Below, piece by piece: positions 8,807 to 16,371 of a stretch of 64,000 bases of DNA. Source of the DNA: DATBDE01 sp036270095 (GTDB lineage: Bacteria > Actinomycetota > Thermoleophilia > Solirubrobacterales > Solirubrobacteraceae); assembly GCA_036270095.1 (NCBI GenBank), contig DATBDE010000076.1, forward strand, positions 47,867 through 111,866. Reading direction: 5' to 3'. The position numbers and the translations under genes are program-made. The notes under the pieces are model-generated. The model did not search any database and had not been told where the DNA came from. It was given only the letters and a program-made list of their open reading frames with translations. The stretch's first letter is position 1; every line of letters begins with the position of its first letter.

Positions 8807-9688
8807 ATGAAGCGCGCCGCGACCACCACGCCCGTGCCGGTCACCGCACCGGATGACGGACAGAAGACCCTGTCCTCCTACATCACCGCTCGCTTCGACG
8901 AGTTCTCGCGCTCGCAGAAGGACGTGGCGCAGTACATCGTCGACCACCTCGACGAGGCCGCCTTCCAGACCGCCGAGGAGCTCGCGCGCCGCGCGAACAC
9001 CTCTTCGAGCACGGTCGTGCGCTTCTCCCAGGCGCTCGGCTTCGAGGGGTTCCCCGAGCTGCAGTCGGCGGCGCGCGAGGAGTACCGCCGCCGCCGCGTC
9101 GAGGACACCACGGCCGTGTCGCTGTCGGGCCCGCTGTTCGCGCTCGACCAGACCGAGTTCGAGACCGCGCTGGCCTCCGACCACGTCAACGTCGAGGACA
9201 CCGCGCGCAAGGTCACGCGCAAGGACGTCGACGCGCTGGTCGAGGCGATCGCCTCCGCGCGCATGATCCTCATCGCCGGCACCGACCAGATGGCGTTCTT
9301 CGCCTCCTACCTGCGCCACCTGCTCATGCTGCTCGACATCCGCGCCGACCTCGTGGCCTCGCCGTCGCAGGACGCGCTCGGGCGCCTGGCTCGCATCGAC
9401 GAGAACACGCTCGTCGTGGGGCTCTCGGCGGGCCGCGCCGCGCCGCTGGTCACGCGCACGATGAAGCTCGCGCGCCACCGCAAGGCCACCACCGCGGCGA
9501 TCACGGACGCGACGCTGTCCGAGGTCGCCAAGCTCGCGCGCATCCGGCTCTACTACTCGTCGAACTCGCCGGCCTACGTGCGCTCGCACACCGCGCTGCT
9601 GTCCATCGTGCAGGCCATCGCGTACGCGGTCTACGCGCGCGACCAGGCCGCCTACGAGGACCGCATCAAGGCCTTCCGGCTGAAGTAG
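8807..9688 (+). CDS. MurR/RpiR family transcriptional regulator
   Basis: This 293-residue protein (from the ATG at 8807; a TTG 14 codons earlier is possible) has an N-terminal RpiR helix-turn-helix (TAEELARRANTSSSTVVRFSQALGFEGFPEL, about residues 60-90) and a C-terminal SIS domain (ILIAGTDQMAFFASYLRHLL...VVGLSAGRAAPLVTRTMKLAR) that normally binds a phosphosugar. It is divergent from rfbC with a 62-bp gap. Control of sugar metabolism is likely from family knowledge; its targets are unknown. Confidence 0.85.
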   Translation: MKRAATTTPVPVTAPDDGQKTLSSYITARFDEFSRSQKDVAQYIVDHLDEAAFQTAEELARRANTSSSTVVRFSQALGFEGFPELQSAAREEYRRRRVEDTTAVSLSGPLFALDQTEFETALASDHVNVEDTARKVTRKDVDALVEAIASARMILIAGTDQMAFFASYLRHLLMLLDIRADLVASPSQDALGRLARIDENTLVVGLSAGRAAPLVTRTMKLARHRKATTAAITDATLSEVAKLARIRLYYSSNSPAYVRSHTALLSIVQAIAYAVYARDQAAYEDRIKAFRLK

Positions 9689-9691
9689 AAC

Positions 9692-9710
9692 CCCTCAACG
9701 GGGTCTGACC
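9692..9710 (+). repeat. Half copy of the GGGGTC(A/T)GACCCC palindromic repeat
   Basis: Right after the RpiR stop codon the sequence reads CCCTCAACGGGGTC, T, GACC. It matches the right half of the fuller copy at 21791-21819 in inverted orientation (19 shared bases) and then diverges. A related copy lies at 58085-58114. Confidence 0.6.
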
Positions 9711-9718
9711 GGTAACAC

Positions 9719-10207
9719 GTGGTGCTTCGCGAACTCGTTCCTCCCGACACCGGGCTCGCTTTCGCGGCCATGCGCCCGTTGCGGCCGCAGTACGGAGACC
9801 GCGCCGCGTTCGTGGCCCGCGTCGACGACGTGCAGCGGCCCGAGGGCTATCGCCTGGTCGGCGCGTTCGTGGACGGGGCCGAGGACGCGGTCGCCGTTGC
9901 TGGCTTCCGCATCGTGCACCTCATGGGCTGGGGCGAGCGCACGCTGTACGTGGACGACCTGTCCACCCATCCCGACGCGCGCAGGCGCGGGCACGCGCGC
10001 GCCTTGCTGGGCTGGCTGGCCGGGGAGGCCGAGCGCCAGGGCTGCGACAGCCTCCACCTCGACTCGGCCGTCGGGCCCGAGCGCCTGGACGCCCACCGGC
10101 TCTACTTCGCCGCCGGGATGCGCATCGCGTCGTACCACTTCGTCGGTCACCCTGCGCCGGCCTCGAGCCGGCGCCCCGACGGCGAAGGCTCCTTCCGGTC
10201 GCCGTAA
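9719..10207 (+). CDS. GNAT family N-acetyltransferase
   Basis: This 162-residue protein has the GNAT fold order: a beta strand with the acceptor side (VAVAGFRIVHLMGWGERTLYVDDLSTHPDAR), the acetyl-CoA pyrophosphate loop RRRGHARALL near 95-104, and a C-terminal LDAHRLYFAAGMRI typical of the family. The substrate is unknown. The C-terminus past residue 145 is a Ser/Arg-rich tail. The GTG start is the first codon after the repeat at 9692; a later start is possible. Confidence 0.78.
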   Translation: MVLRELVPPDTGLAFAAMRPLRPQYGDRAAFVARVDDVQRPEGYRLVGAFVDGAEDAVAVAGFRIVHLMGWGERTLYVDDLSTHPDARRRGHARALLGWLAGEAERQGCDSLHLDSAVGPERLDAHRLYFAAGMRIASYHFVGHPAPASSRRPDGEGSFRSP

Positions 10208-10217
10208 ACCCGCTCGC

Positions 10218-10223
10218 TAACCT
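10218..10223 (+). promoter_or_regulatory. Candidate -10 box (TAACCT), leaderless start
   Basis: TAACCT ends 6 nt before the ATG of pdxS, with no Shine-Dalgarno sequence between. Confidence 0.4.
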
Positions 10224-10229
10224 CGACCC

Positions 10230-11114
10230 ATGCGCGACGAGTCGACGTTCCGGGTCAAGACCGGCCTCGCGGAGATGCTCAAGGGCGGCGTGATCATGGA
10301 CGTCGTCACCGCCGAGCAGGCCAAGGTGGCCGAGGACGCCGGCGCGGCTGCGGTCATGGCGCTCGAGCGCGTGCCCGCCGACATCCGCCGCGACGGCGGC
10401 GTGGCCCGTATGTCGGACCCGACCATGATCCGCGGGATCCAGAAGGCGGTGACCATCCCGGTCATGGCCAAGGCGCGCATCGGGCACTTCGCCGAGGCGC
10501 AGGTGCTGGAGGCGCTCGAGGTCGACTACGTGGACGAGTCCGAGGTCCTCACCCCGGCCGACGAGGCCAACCACATCGACAAGTGGGGCTTCAAGGTCCC
10601 GTTCGTGTGCGGCGCGACCAACCTCGGCGAGGCGCTGCGGCGCATCGGCGAGGGCGCGGCCATGATCCGCTCCAAGGGCGAGGCCGGGACCGGCGACATC
10701 GTCGAGGCCGTCCGCCACCTGCGCGAGATCACCGCCGACCTGCGCCGGCTCAGGAACCTGGACGAGGCCGAGCTTCCCAGCGCCGCGCGCGACCTGCGCG
10801 CTCCGCTCGAGCTCGTCCGCGGCGTCGCCGAGGCCGGGCGCCTGCCCGTCGTGCTGTTCTGCGCCGGCGGCATCGCGACGCCCGCCGACGCGTCGCTGGT
10901 CATGCAGCTGGGCGCCGAGGGCGTGTTCGTGGGCTCTGGGATCTTCAAGTCCTCGGACCCGCCGCAGCGCGCCCGCGCCATCGTCGAGGCCACGACGCAC
11001 TTCGACGAGGCCGAGCGCGTCGCCCGCGCCTCCGAGGGACTGGGCGAGGCCATGACCTCGCTCGAGGCGCGCAAGCTGGGCGAAGAGCAGCTCCTCAGTC
11101 CACGCGGCTGGTGA
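10230..11114 (+). CDS. pdxS: Pyridoxal 5'-phosphate synthase, PdxS subunit
   Basis: This 294-residue TIM-barrel synthase makes pyridoxal phosphate from ribose 5-phosphate, glyceraldehyde 3-phosphate and ammonia. The catalytic residues are in place: D24 (VIMDVV), K81 (MAKARIGHF) and K149 (IRSKGEAGTGD). Length and the phosphate-binding loop (GAEGVFVGSGIFKSSDP) match Bacillus PdxS. It is directly followed by pdxT with a GTGA overlap, which fits the fixed stoichiometry of the PdxS-PdxT complex. Confidence 0.97.
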   Translation: MRDESTFRVKTGLAEMLKGGVIMDVVTAEQAKVAEDAGAAAVMALERVPADIRRDGGVARMSDPTMIRGIQKAVTIPVMAKARIGHFAEAQVLEALEVDYVDESEVLTPADEANHIDKWGFKVPFVCGATNLGEALRRIGEGAAMIRSKGEAGTGDIVEAVRHLREITADLRRLRNLDEAELPSAARDLRAPLELVRGVAEAGRLPVVLFCAGGIATPADASLVMQLGAEGVFVGSGIFKSSDPPQRARAIVEATTHFDEAERVARASEGLGEAMTSLEARKLGEEQLLSPRGW

Positions 11115-11677
11115 GGCACGGCGTTGCTGTGGTCGGCGTCCTCGCCCTGCAGGGCGACTTCGAGGCTCACGCGCGGCTGCTGCGCGCCTGCGGGGCCGAG
11201 CCGCGCGAGGTCCGCGTGCCGGCCGAGCTCGAGGGCCTCGACGGGCTCGTGCTCCCAGGCGGCGAGTCGACGGTGATGACGCTGGGGATCGAGCGCGAGG
11301 GCCTGGCCGCGCCGCTGCGCGCCCTGCACGCGGCGGGCACGCCCATCCTCGGCACGTGCGCCGGGCTGATCATGGCCGACCGCGCCCACCTCGGGCTCAT
11401 CGACGTGCGCGCGCGCCGCAACGCCTTCGGGCGCCAGATCCGCTCCTTCGAGGCCGACCTCGACGTCGCCGGGCTCGACGGGCCGCCGATGCGCGCGGTG
11501 TTCATCCGCGCGCCGTGGATCGACGAGGCCGGCCCCGAGGTCGAGGTGCTGGCCAGCGTGGACGGCCATGCCGTCGTGGCGCGCCAGGACGGCGTGCTCG
11601 TGGCCGCGTTCCATCCCGAGCTGGCCGACGACCCGCGCCTGCACCGGCTCTTCCTGGAGCGGATCGGGAAGGGCTAG
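11111..11677 (+). CDS. pdxT: Pyridoxal 5'-phosphate synthase, PdxT glutaminase
   Basis: This 188-residue class I glutamine amidotransferase supplies ammonia to PdxS. It has the N-terminal GVLALQGDFEAH, the oxyanion segment LPGGESTVM, the nucleophile C83 in GTCAGLIM, and the His-Glu pair in AFHPEL near 168-170. The GTG start overlaps the pdxS stop (GTGA), so translation is probably coupled. The 3' end overlaps a convergent membrane-protein gene by 4 bp. Confidence 0.95.
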   Translation: MRHGVAVVGVLALQGDFEAHARLLRACGAEPREVRVPAELEGLDGLVLPGGESTVMTLGIEREGLAAPLRALHAAGTPILGTCAGLIMADRAHLGLIDVRARRNAFGRQIRSFEADLDVAGLDGPPMRAVFIRAPWIDEAGPEVEVLASVDGHAVVARQDGVLVAAFHPELADDPRLHRLFLERIGKG

Positions 11678-12072
11678 ACCGGTTCGCGGTCGCGCGGGCG
11701 CGACCGGGCCCACAGCGCACGCTTGCGGTCGAACTCGTCCCAGTCCTGGCCGCCCTCGTCGCCGGGGTCGGCGGGCTCGGGCTCGTCCGGGGTGGGCGCA
11801 CCGCCATCGCCGTCCGAGCGCGCCTTGGCCAGCCACACGGCGAGGCACATGGTCTCCACCGCGGCTGCGATGAGCGCGGCGGCGAACGCGTGGCGGCCGT
11901 TGATGGCCGCGTGCAGCCCGACGAGGTAGCCGACGAGGCCGCCGCCCGCGACCGCCATGACCAGGCGCCGCGAGGCCGGGCGCGAGGGGCCGCGCCCGAA
12001 GAAGGCAAGGCCGATGGAGACGATCAGGCCCAGCGCCAGCAGCACCTTGACGAAGACCGGAAGCGACGTCAT
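11674..12072 (-). CDS. Small membrane protein of unknown function
   Basis: This 132-residue protein has three predicted membrane helices: residues 5-25 (FVKVLLALGLIVSIGLAFF), 37-53 (LVMAVAGGGLVGYLVGL) and 63-82 (FAAALIAAAVETMCLAVWLA). A charged tail rich in Asp, Glu and Pro ends in RKRALWARSRPRDREPV. Upstream of its ATG is GGAGGAGTC-like purine sequence (TCCTCCTGATGACG when read toward the gene), a better ribosome site than most genes here have. I do not recognise the family. Confidence 0.65.
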   Translation of the reverse strand: MTSLPVFVKVLLALGLIVSIGLAFFGRGPSRPASRRLVMAVAGGGLVGYLVGLHAAINGRHAFAAALIAAAVETMCLAVWLAKARSDGDGGAPTPDEPEPADPGDEGGQDWDEFDRKRALWARSRPRDREPV

Positions 12073-12131
12073 CAGGAGGAGTCTCCCACCGTCCGCAAGC
12101 CCTGCGGTGTCGAACGCGTTGGAATCTGGTG

Positions 12132-13016
12132 TTAGGCCAGCACGTCGCGGCGCGAGTAGTGGCCCACGGCGTCGAACCACCGCTTGGCGCGCAGGCCCTC
12201 GCGCAGGTCGCAGTCGGCCACGACCATGCCCTCTTCGTCGTAGAGCGGCCCGGCCAGCACGTTGCCCCAGGTGGGCTCGATGATCGCGGCGCCGCCACGG
12301 CCGAACTGCTCGCTGCCCTCGGGCAGGGGCACGGGGAAGTCGGCCGGGAAGGCCGAGGCGGGGATGTACTGCGGGACCGAGACCACGAACGCGCCCGACT
12401 CGATGGCGATGTGGCGCACGGTGGCGAGCCAGCCGTCGCTGTCGTCGGCCGTCGGCGCCACCCAGATCTGCGGGCCGCCCTCGTACACCGCCCAACGGGC
12501 CAGCGGCATGCGGTTCTCCCAGCAGATCAACCCGCCCACGCGCGCGAAGGGCAGCTCGACCGGCGCGAGGTCGTCGCCCGCGCCGACGCCGTGGAACAGC
12601 CGCTCGTGCATGGTGGGCATGAGCTTGCGGTGGCGGTGGATCAGGCCCTCGGGGCCGAGGTAGAGCAGGGTGTTGTAGAGCGAGCCGCCCACGCGCTCGT
12701 TGACGCCGATGGCGAGGTGGATGCGGCTGCGCCGGCACGCCGCCGCCAGCCGGTCGACCAGCGGCCCGGGCACGTCGACGGCGTTTTCGTGCAGGCGCGA
12801 CCAGAGGTCGTCCCAGCCGCCGAACGCGGCCGCGCCCTTGGCCCACGCGTTGGACGGATAGAGCGGCACGAAGGTCTCGGGCAGGACGGCCAGCTGCACG
12901 CCCGCCTGGGCCGCCTCGTCGAGGAGCGTGACCGCCTTCGCGACCGACGCGTCGGCATCGAGGATGGCCGGGGTGGCCTGGATCGCGGCCACACGGACCG
13001 TCGTGAGCTCGCCCAT
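12132..13016 (-). CDS. Nitrilase-superfamily carbon-nitrogen hydrolase
   Basis: The 294-residue protein has the Glu-Lys-Cys triad: LPETFVPLYP (Glu near 48), HRKLMPTMHER (Lys near 131) and GGLICWENRMPLAR (Cys near 166). The CWEN and PTMHER signatures place it with the true nitrilases and cyanide hydratases rather than the amidases, so it may turn a nitrile into an acid plus ammonia. I chose the inner ATG at 13016 because a TATGCT box stands 8 nt upstream; an upstream start at 13043 is possible. Confidence 0.88.
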   Translation of the reverse strand: MGELTTVRVAAIQATPAILDADASVAKAVTLLDEAAQAGVQLAVLPETFVPLYPSNAWAKGAAAFGGWDDLWSRLHENAVDVPGPLVDRLAAACRRSRIHLAIGVNERVGGSLYNTLLYLGPEGLIHRHRKLMPTMHERLFHGVGAGDDLAPVELPFARVGGLICWENRMPLARWAVYEGGPQIWVAPTADDSDGWLATVRHIAIESGAFVVSVPQYIPASAFPADFPVPLPEGSEQFGRGGAAIIEPTWGNVLAGPLYDEEGMVVADCDLREGLRAKRWFDAVGHYSRRDVLA

Positions 13017-13024
13017 CAGGCCCG

Positions 13025-13030
13025 AGCATA
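13025..13030 (-). promoter_or_regulatory. Candidate -10 box (TATGCT), leaderless start
   Basis: On the minus strand TATGCT lies 8 nt upstream of the nitrilase ATG at 13016, in the 34-bp divergent gap. Confidence 0.4.
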
Positions 13031-13050
13031 CGTGTAGGTTCACCGTCCTC

Positions 13051-14430
13051 GTGCGCGATGTGTTCGATCCGGCCTACGCCGAGGAGCTGGACGCGGTTGC
13101 TCCCGACGAGGGCCTGAGACGTCGCGAGTTCCTCGCCCGCACGGCCGCCACGGTTGGCGTGGGACTCGGGCTCGCCGCCACCCTCGGCCCCGACCGGCTG
13201 ATCGCCGCGGCCGCCGCGCAGGAGGCCCGCGGCGCCCGGCGCACCGGCCGCGACATCCCCATCGACACCTTCGTCGTGGTGATGTTGGAGAACCGCTCCT
13301 TCGACCATTTCCTCGGCTGGATGCCCAACGCCGACGGCCGCCAGGCCGGGCTCAGCTACCCGGACGGCGCCGGCAACATGGTCGACACCCACTACCTGCC
13401 GCCCGACTTCCAGGGCTGCGGGCACCCCGTGCCCGGCCACCTGTGGAGCCAGGGCCGGGTGCAGTTCAACAACGGCGCCGTGGACGGGTTCCAGCTCCCG
13501 GGCAGCGGCAACGACGCCTACGCGGTGGGCTACTACCAGGCGAAGGACGTCCCCTTCCTCGCCGCGGCGACGCGCGCGGGGACGACGTGCGACCGCTACT
13601 TCGCCTCGCTGATGGCCTCCACCAACCCCAACCGCGCCTACGCGCACGCGGCGACCTCGTACGCGAACAAGTTCCTCGTCGTCAACCTCCCCGGCGACCC
13701 GCCGCCGCAGTTCCCGACCGCGCCCGGCTTCCCGTTCTCGAGCACGATCGAGTCGCGCCTGGTGCGCGCCGGCCTGGAGGGCCGCACCTTCTACAGCGAC
13801 GTCGACTACGCGTCGATGTGGGGGAAGGGGGGCGTGCAGCACTCGGCGCAGATCGCGGAGTACTACGAGCGCGCCGCGCTGGGCACGCTGCCCCAGCTCT
13901 CGTTCGTCGACCCGGAGATGCTGAGCACGAAGGAGCTCATCGGGGTCACCAACGACCAGCACCCGGTCAGCGACATCCGCACCGGCGAGTGGTTCATGTC
14001 CGACGTCATCCACGCGTTCATGCGCTCGCCGCAGTGGAAGCGCGGTGCGCTGTTCCTGGTCTGGGACGAGTGGGGCGGGTTCTTCGACCACGTCCTCCCG
14101 CCGAGCGTGCGCGACGCCAACGCCAGCGCCAACCTCGACGACAACTTCGGCCAGATGGGCTTCCGCGCGCCCGCCGTCGTGCTCTCGCCCTACGCCAAGC
14201 CGGGCAACGTCGTGCACACGCGGTTCGGCCACGAGTCGATCCTGCGCATGGTCGAGGAGCGCTACCGCCTGCGGCCGTGCACCGTGCGCGACGCGAAGGC
14301 GAACTCGATCGCCGCCGCGTTCGACTTCAACCGGAAGCCGCGGCTCGAGCTCCCGCGGCTGCCCACGCCGCCCTCGATCATCTCCGAGCCCTGCCCGGAG
14401 CCGAGCACCGAGGGGGAGACGAACGGATGA
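13051..14430 (+). CDS. Tat-exported phospholipase C / acid phosphatase family enzyme
   Basis: This 459-residue protein has a twin-arginine signal (LRRREFLARTAATVGVGLG) cleaved near AAAAAQEA. The catalytic core shows the phosphoesterase family motifs: MLENRSFDHFLGWM with the metal-binding Glu-Asn, STNPNRAY, WDEWGGFFDHVLPP and GFRAPAVVLSPYAKPG followed by the FGHESILR His. It probably cleaves phosphodiester or phosphomonoester bonds outside the membrane. The GTG start at 13051 gives a normal Tat n-region of about 20 residues; TAGGTT lies 10 nt upstream. Confidence 0.87.
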   Translation: MRDVFDPAYAEELDAVAPDEGLRRREFLARTAATVGVGLGLAATLGPDRLIAAAAAQEARGARRTGRDIPIDTFVVVMLENRSFDHFLGWMPNADGRQAGLSYPDGAGNMVDTHYLPPDFQGCGHPVPGHLWSQGRVQFNNGAVDGFQLPGSGNDAYAVGYYQAKDVPFLAAATRAGTTCDRYFASLMASTNPNRAYAHAATSYANKFLVVNLPGDPPPQFPTAPGFPFSSTIESRLVRAGLEGRTFYSDVDYASMWGKGGVQHSAQIAEYYERAALGTLPQLSFVDPEMLSTKELIGVTNDQHPVSDIRTGEWFMSDVIHAFMRSPQWKRGALFLVWDEWGGFFDHVLPPSVRDANASANLDDNFGQMGFRAPAVVLSPYAKPGNVVHTRFGHESILRMVEERYRLRPCTVRDAKANSIAAAFDFNRKPRLELPRLPTPPSIISEPCPEPSTEGETNG

Positions 14431-14436
14431 TTCCTG

Positions 14437-14463
14437 GCTGGCTGGCCAACCAGCGGATAGAGT
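14437..14463 (+). promoter_or_regulatory. Candidate promoter and operator upstream of the P450
   Basis: An imperfect 18-bp palindrome (GCTGGCTGGCCAACCAGC, 14437-14454) sits just upstream of a -10-like TAGAGT (14458-14463), where a repressor would cover the -35 area. A good ribosome site (AAGAGGAGG, 14491-14499) precedes the P450 ATG. No cognate regulator gene is adjacent. Confidence 0.35.
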
Positions 14464-14503
14464 CCCGCAACGATGGCTTGACGCGACACCAAGAGGAGGC
14501 CGG

Positions 14504-15736
14504 ATGACGTCGATCGACAGTGATCTCGACCGCACGCTCGTGATCGATCGCCCGATCTGGGAGGAGGGCCCGCCCCACGCCCTGTTCGGCCGACTGCGCC
14601 AGGAGTGCCCGATCCACTGGTCGAGCTCGATCCCCGAGTTCCCGCTCGAGGAGGGCTACTGGTCGGTCACCACGGCCGACGACATCCACACCGTCAGCCG
14701 CGACTGGAAGACGTACTCGTCGGCGCACAAGGGGATCACCGCGGCCAGCTACGCCTTCCCGCTCGAGCTCATCCAGGCCATGTTCATCGGCATGGACCCG
14801 CCGCGTCACGACCGCCTCAAGGCGCTGTTCCAGGCCGGCTTCACGCCCAAGCGCATCGCCGAGCACGAGGATGAGATCCGCGCCATCGTCGTGCGCGTGC
14901 TCGACCGCCTCGGCGACCGCGAGACCTGCGACCTGGTCAACGACGTGGCCCAGCCCGCGGTCTCGCGCATCATCCACAGCTTCATGGGCATCCCCGAGTC
15001 CGACGACGCCATGTGGGCCGAGCTGATGAACGCGACCCTGGGCGCCGGCGACCCCGACCTCAACCCCGAGGGCGTCGATGCCGTGGTCGAGTCGCTCGTG
15101 CCGAAGATCTTCGAGAGCTGCCGGGCGCTCATCGCCGCGCGCCGCGAGGCGCCGACCGACGACCTCACGAGCGTGCTCGTGCACGCCGAGGTCGAGGGGC
15201 AGAAGCTCGAGGAGCACGAGATCGTCATGGGCTTCTTCCTGCTCGTGGCCGCCGGCAACGACTCGACCAAGGCGACGTACTCGTCGGCCATGCGCGCGCT
15301 CATGCAGCACCCCAAGGAGCGCCAGCGGCTGCTCGACGACCCGGCGCTGATCCCGAGCGCGGTCGAGGAGGCCCTGCGCATGTTCCCCGCCTTCGCGCAC
15401 TTCGCCCGCACGGCGACGCACGACACCGAGCTCAACGGAACGAAGATCCGCGAGGGCGACAAGGTGGTCATGTGGTACGTGTCGTCCAACCGCGACGAGA
15501 CGCGCTACGACGACCCCGAGCGCTTCGACGTCGCGCGCAACCCCGACCACCAGGCCTTCGGCGCCGGCGGCCGGCACTTCTGCCTGGGCACGGCGCTGGC
15601 CCGGCTCGAGCTGCGGATCATGCTCGAGGAGACCCTGCGCCGCTACCCGGACATGGAGCTCGCGGGCGCGCCGACCTGGGTCGAGTCGCCCTTCATCAAC
15701 CAGCTCAAGACGCTGCCGGTCCGCCTGCCGGCCTGA
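14504..15736 (+). CDS. Cytochrome P450 (CYP125/CYP142-like)
   Basis: The 410-residue protein is a soluble bacterial P450 with all key parts: I-helix AGNDSTKATY (the usual acid-Thr pair is D-S/T), K-helix ExxR in EEALRM, and the heme loop FGAGGRHFCLG with the cysteine ligand near C360. HFARTATHDTELNGTKIREGDKVVMWYVSSNRDE resembles the actinobacterial steroid or lipid hydroxylases of the CYP125/142 group. No ferredoxin or reductase gene is adjacent. Its stop overlaps the ATG of the next gene by one base. Confidence 0.88.
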   Translation: MTSIDSDLDRTLVIDRPIWEEGPPHALFGRLRQECPIHWSSSIPEFPLEEGYWSVTTADDIHTVSRDWKTYSSAHKGITAASYAFPLELIQAMFIGMDPPRHDRLKALFQAGFTPKRIAEHEDEIRAIVVRVLDRLGDRETCDLVNDVAQPAVSRIIHSFMGIPESDDAMWAELMNATLGAGDPDLNPEGVDAVVESLVPKIFESCRALIAARREAPTDDLTSVLVHAEVEGQKLEEHEIVMGFFLLVAAGNDSTKATYSSAMRALMQHPKERQRLLDDPALIPSAVEEALRMFPAFAHFARTATHDTELNGTKIREGDKVVMWYVSSNRDETRYDDPERFDVARNPDHQAFGAGGRHFCLGTALARLELRIMLEETLRRYPDMELAGAPTWVESPFINQLKTLPVRLPA

Positions 15737-16371
15737 TGCAGCAGCTCACCTACCTCGGGCCGGGGTCGCTCGAGTGGCAGGACGTCCCGGCACCGGAGGG
15801 GCCGGGGCCCGGCGAGGCGCTCGTGCGCCCGCTGGCGGTCGCCACCTGCGACCTCGACCGCGTGATCCTCGCGGGCGGCGCGGCGTTCTTCCCGCCGCCG
15901 TTCCCGTTCGGCCACGAGGGCGTGGGCGAGGTGGCGGACGTGGGCGCCGGCGTCGACCTCGCGGCGGGCCGACTCGTGTCGATCCCGTTCGAGATCTCCT
16001 GCGGGGACTGCGCCGCCTGCCGCCGCGGCCACGACGCGCACTGCGAGCGGGTCCCGCGCCTGTCCACGTACGGCATGGGCGACGGCGCGCGGCGCTACGG
16101 CGGGTTCCTGTCTGACCTCGTGCGCGTGCCCTTCGCCCCGCACATGCTCGTGCCCCCGCCCGCGGGCGTCTCCGCGGCGCAGGTGGCCTCGCTCTCGGAC
16201 AACATCCCCGACGCCTACCGCACGGTCGCGGGCCCACTGGCGGAGAACCCGGGCGCCGCGGTGCTGGTGTGCGGGGGGACGGGCTCGATCGACCTCTTAC
16301 GGGTGGCGGGCTGGGACGACGCCCCCGAGGCCCTGCTCGGGCACTTCGGCAAGCTCGTCATCACGCGCTGA
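15736..16371 (+). CDS. Zinc alcohol dehydrogenase, internally deleted
   Basis: The N-terminal catalytic domain of a medium-chain dehydrogenase is intact: first zinc ligand C38, GHEGVGEV near 60, and the structural zinc loop C89-x2-C92-x2-C95-x7-C103. The NAD-binding domain begins (AVLVCGGTGSI near 178-188) and then jumps directly to a C-terminal segment DLLRVAGWDDAPEALLGHFGKLVITR. About 130 residues, most of the Rossmann fold, are missing, without loss of frame. At 211 residues it is far short of the usual 330-350, so it is unlikely to bind NAD. It is cotranscribed with the P450. Confidence 0.75.
   Translation: MQQLTYLGPGSLEWQDVPAPEGPGPGEALVRPLAVATCDLDRVILAGGAAFFPPPFPFGHEGVGEVADVGAGVDLAAGRLVSIPFEISCGDCAACRRGHDAHCERVPRLSTYGMGDGARRYGGFLSDLVRVPFAPHMLVPPPAGVSAAQVASLSDNIPDAYRTVAGPLAENPGAAVLVCGGTGSIDLLRVAGWDDAPEALLGHFGKLVITR

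Noticed and set aside
11674..14535. A 953-codon minus-strand open frame across the nitrilase and phospholipase genes
   Set aside because: Only its last 132 codons have a membrane-protein pattern; the rest is low-complexity Arg/Ala/Gly sequence opposite well-supported genes, as expected for antisense frames in GC-rich DNA.
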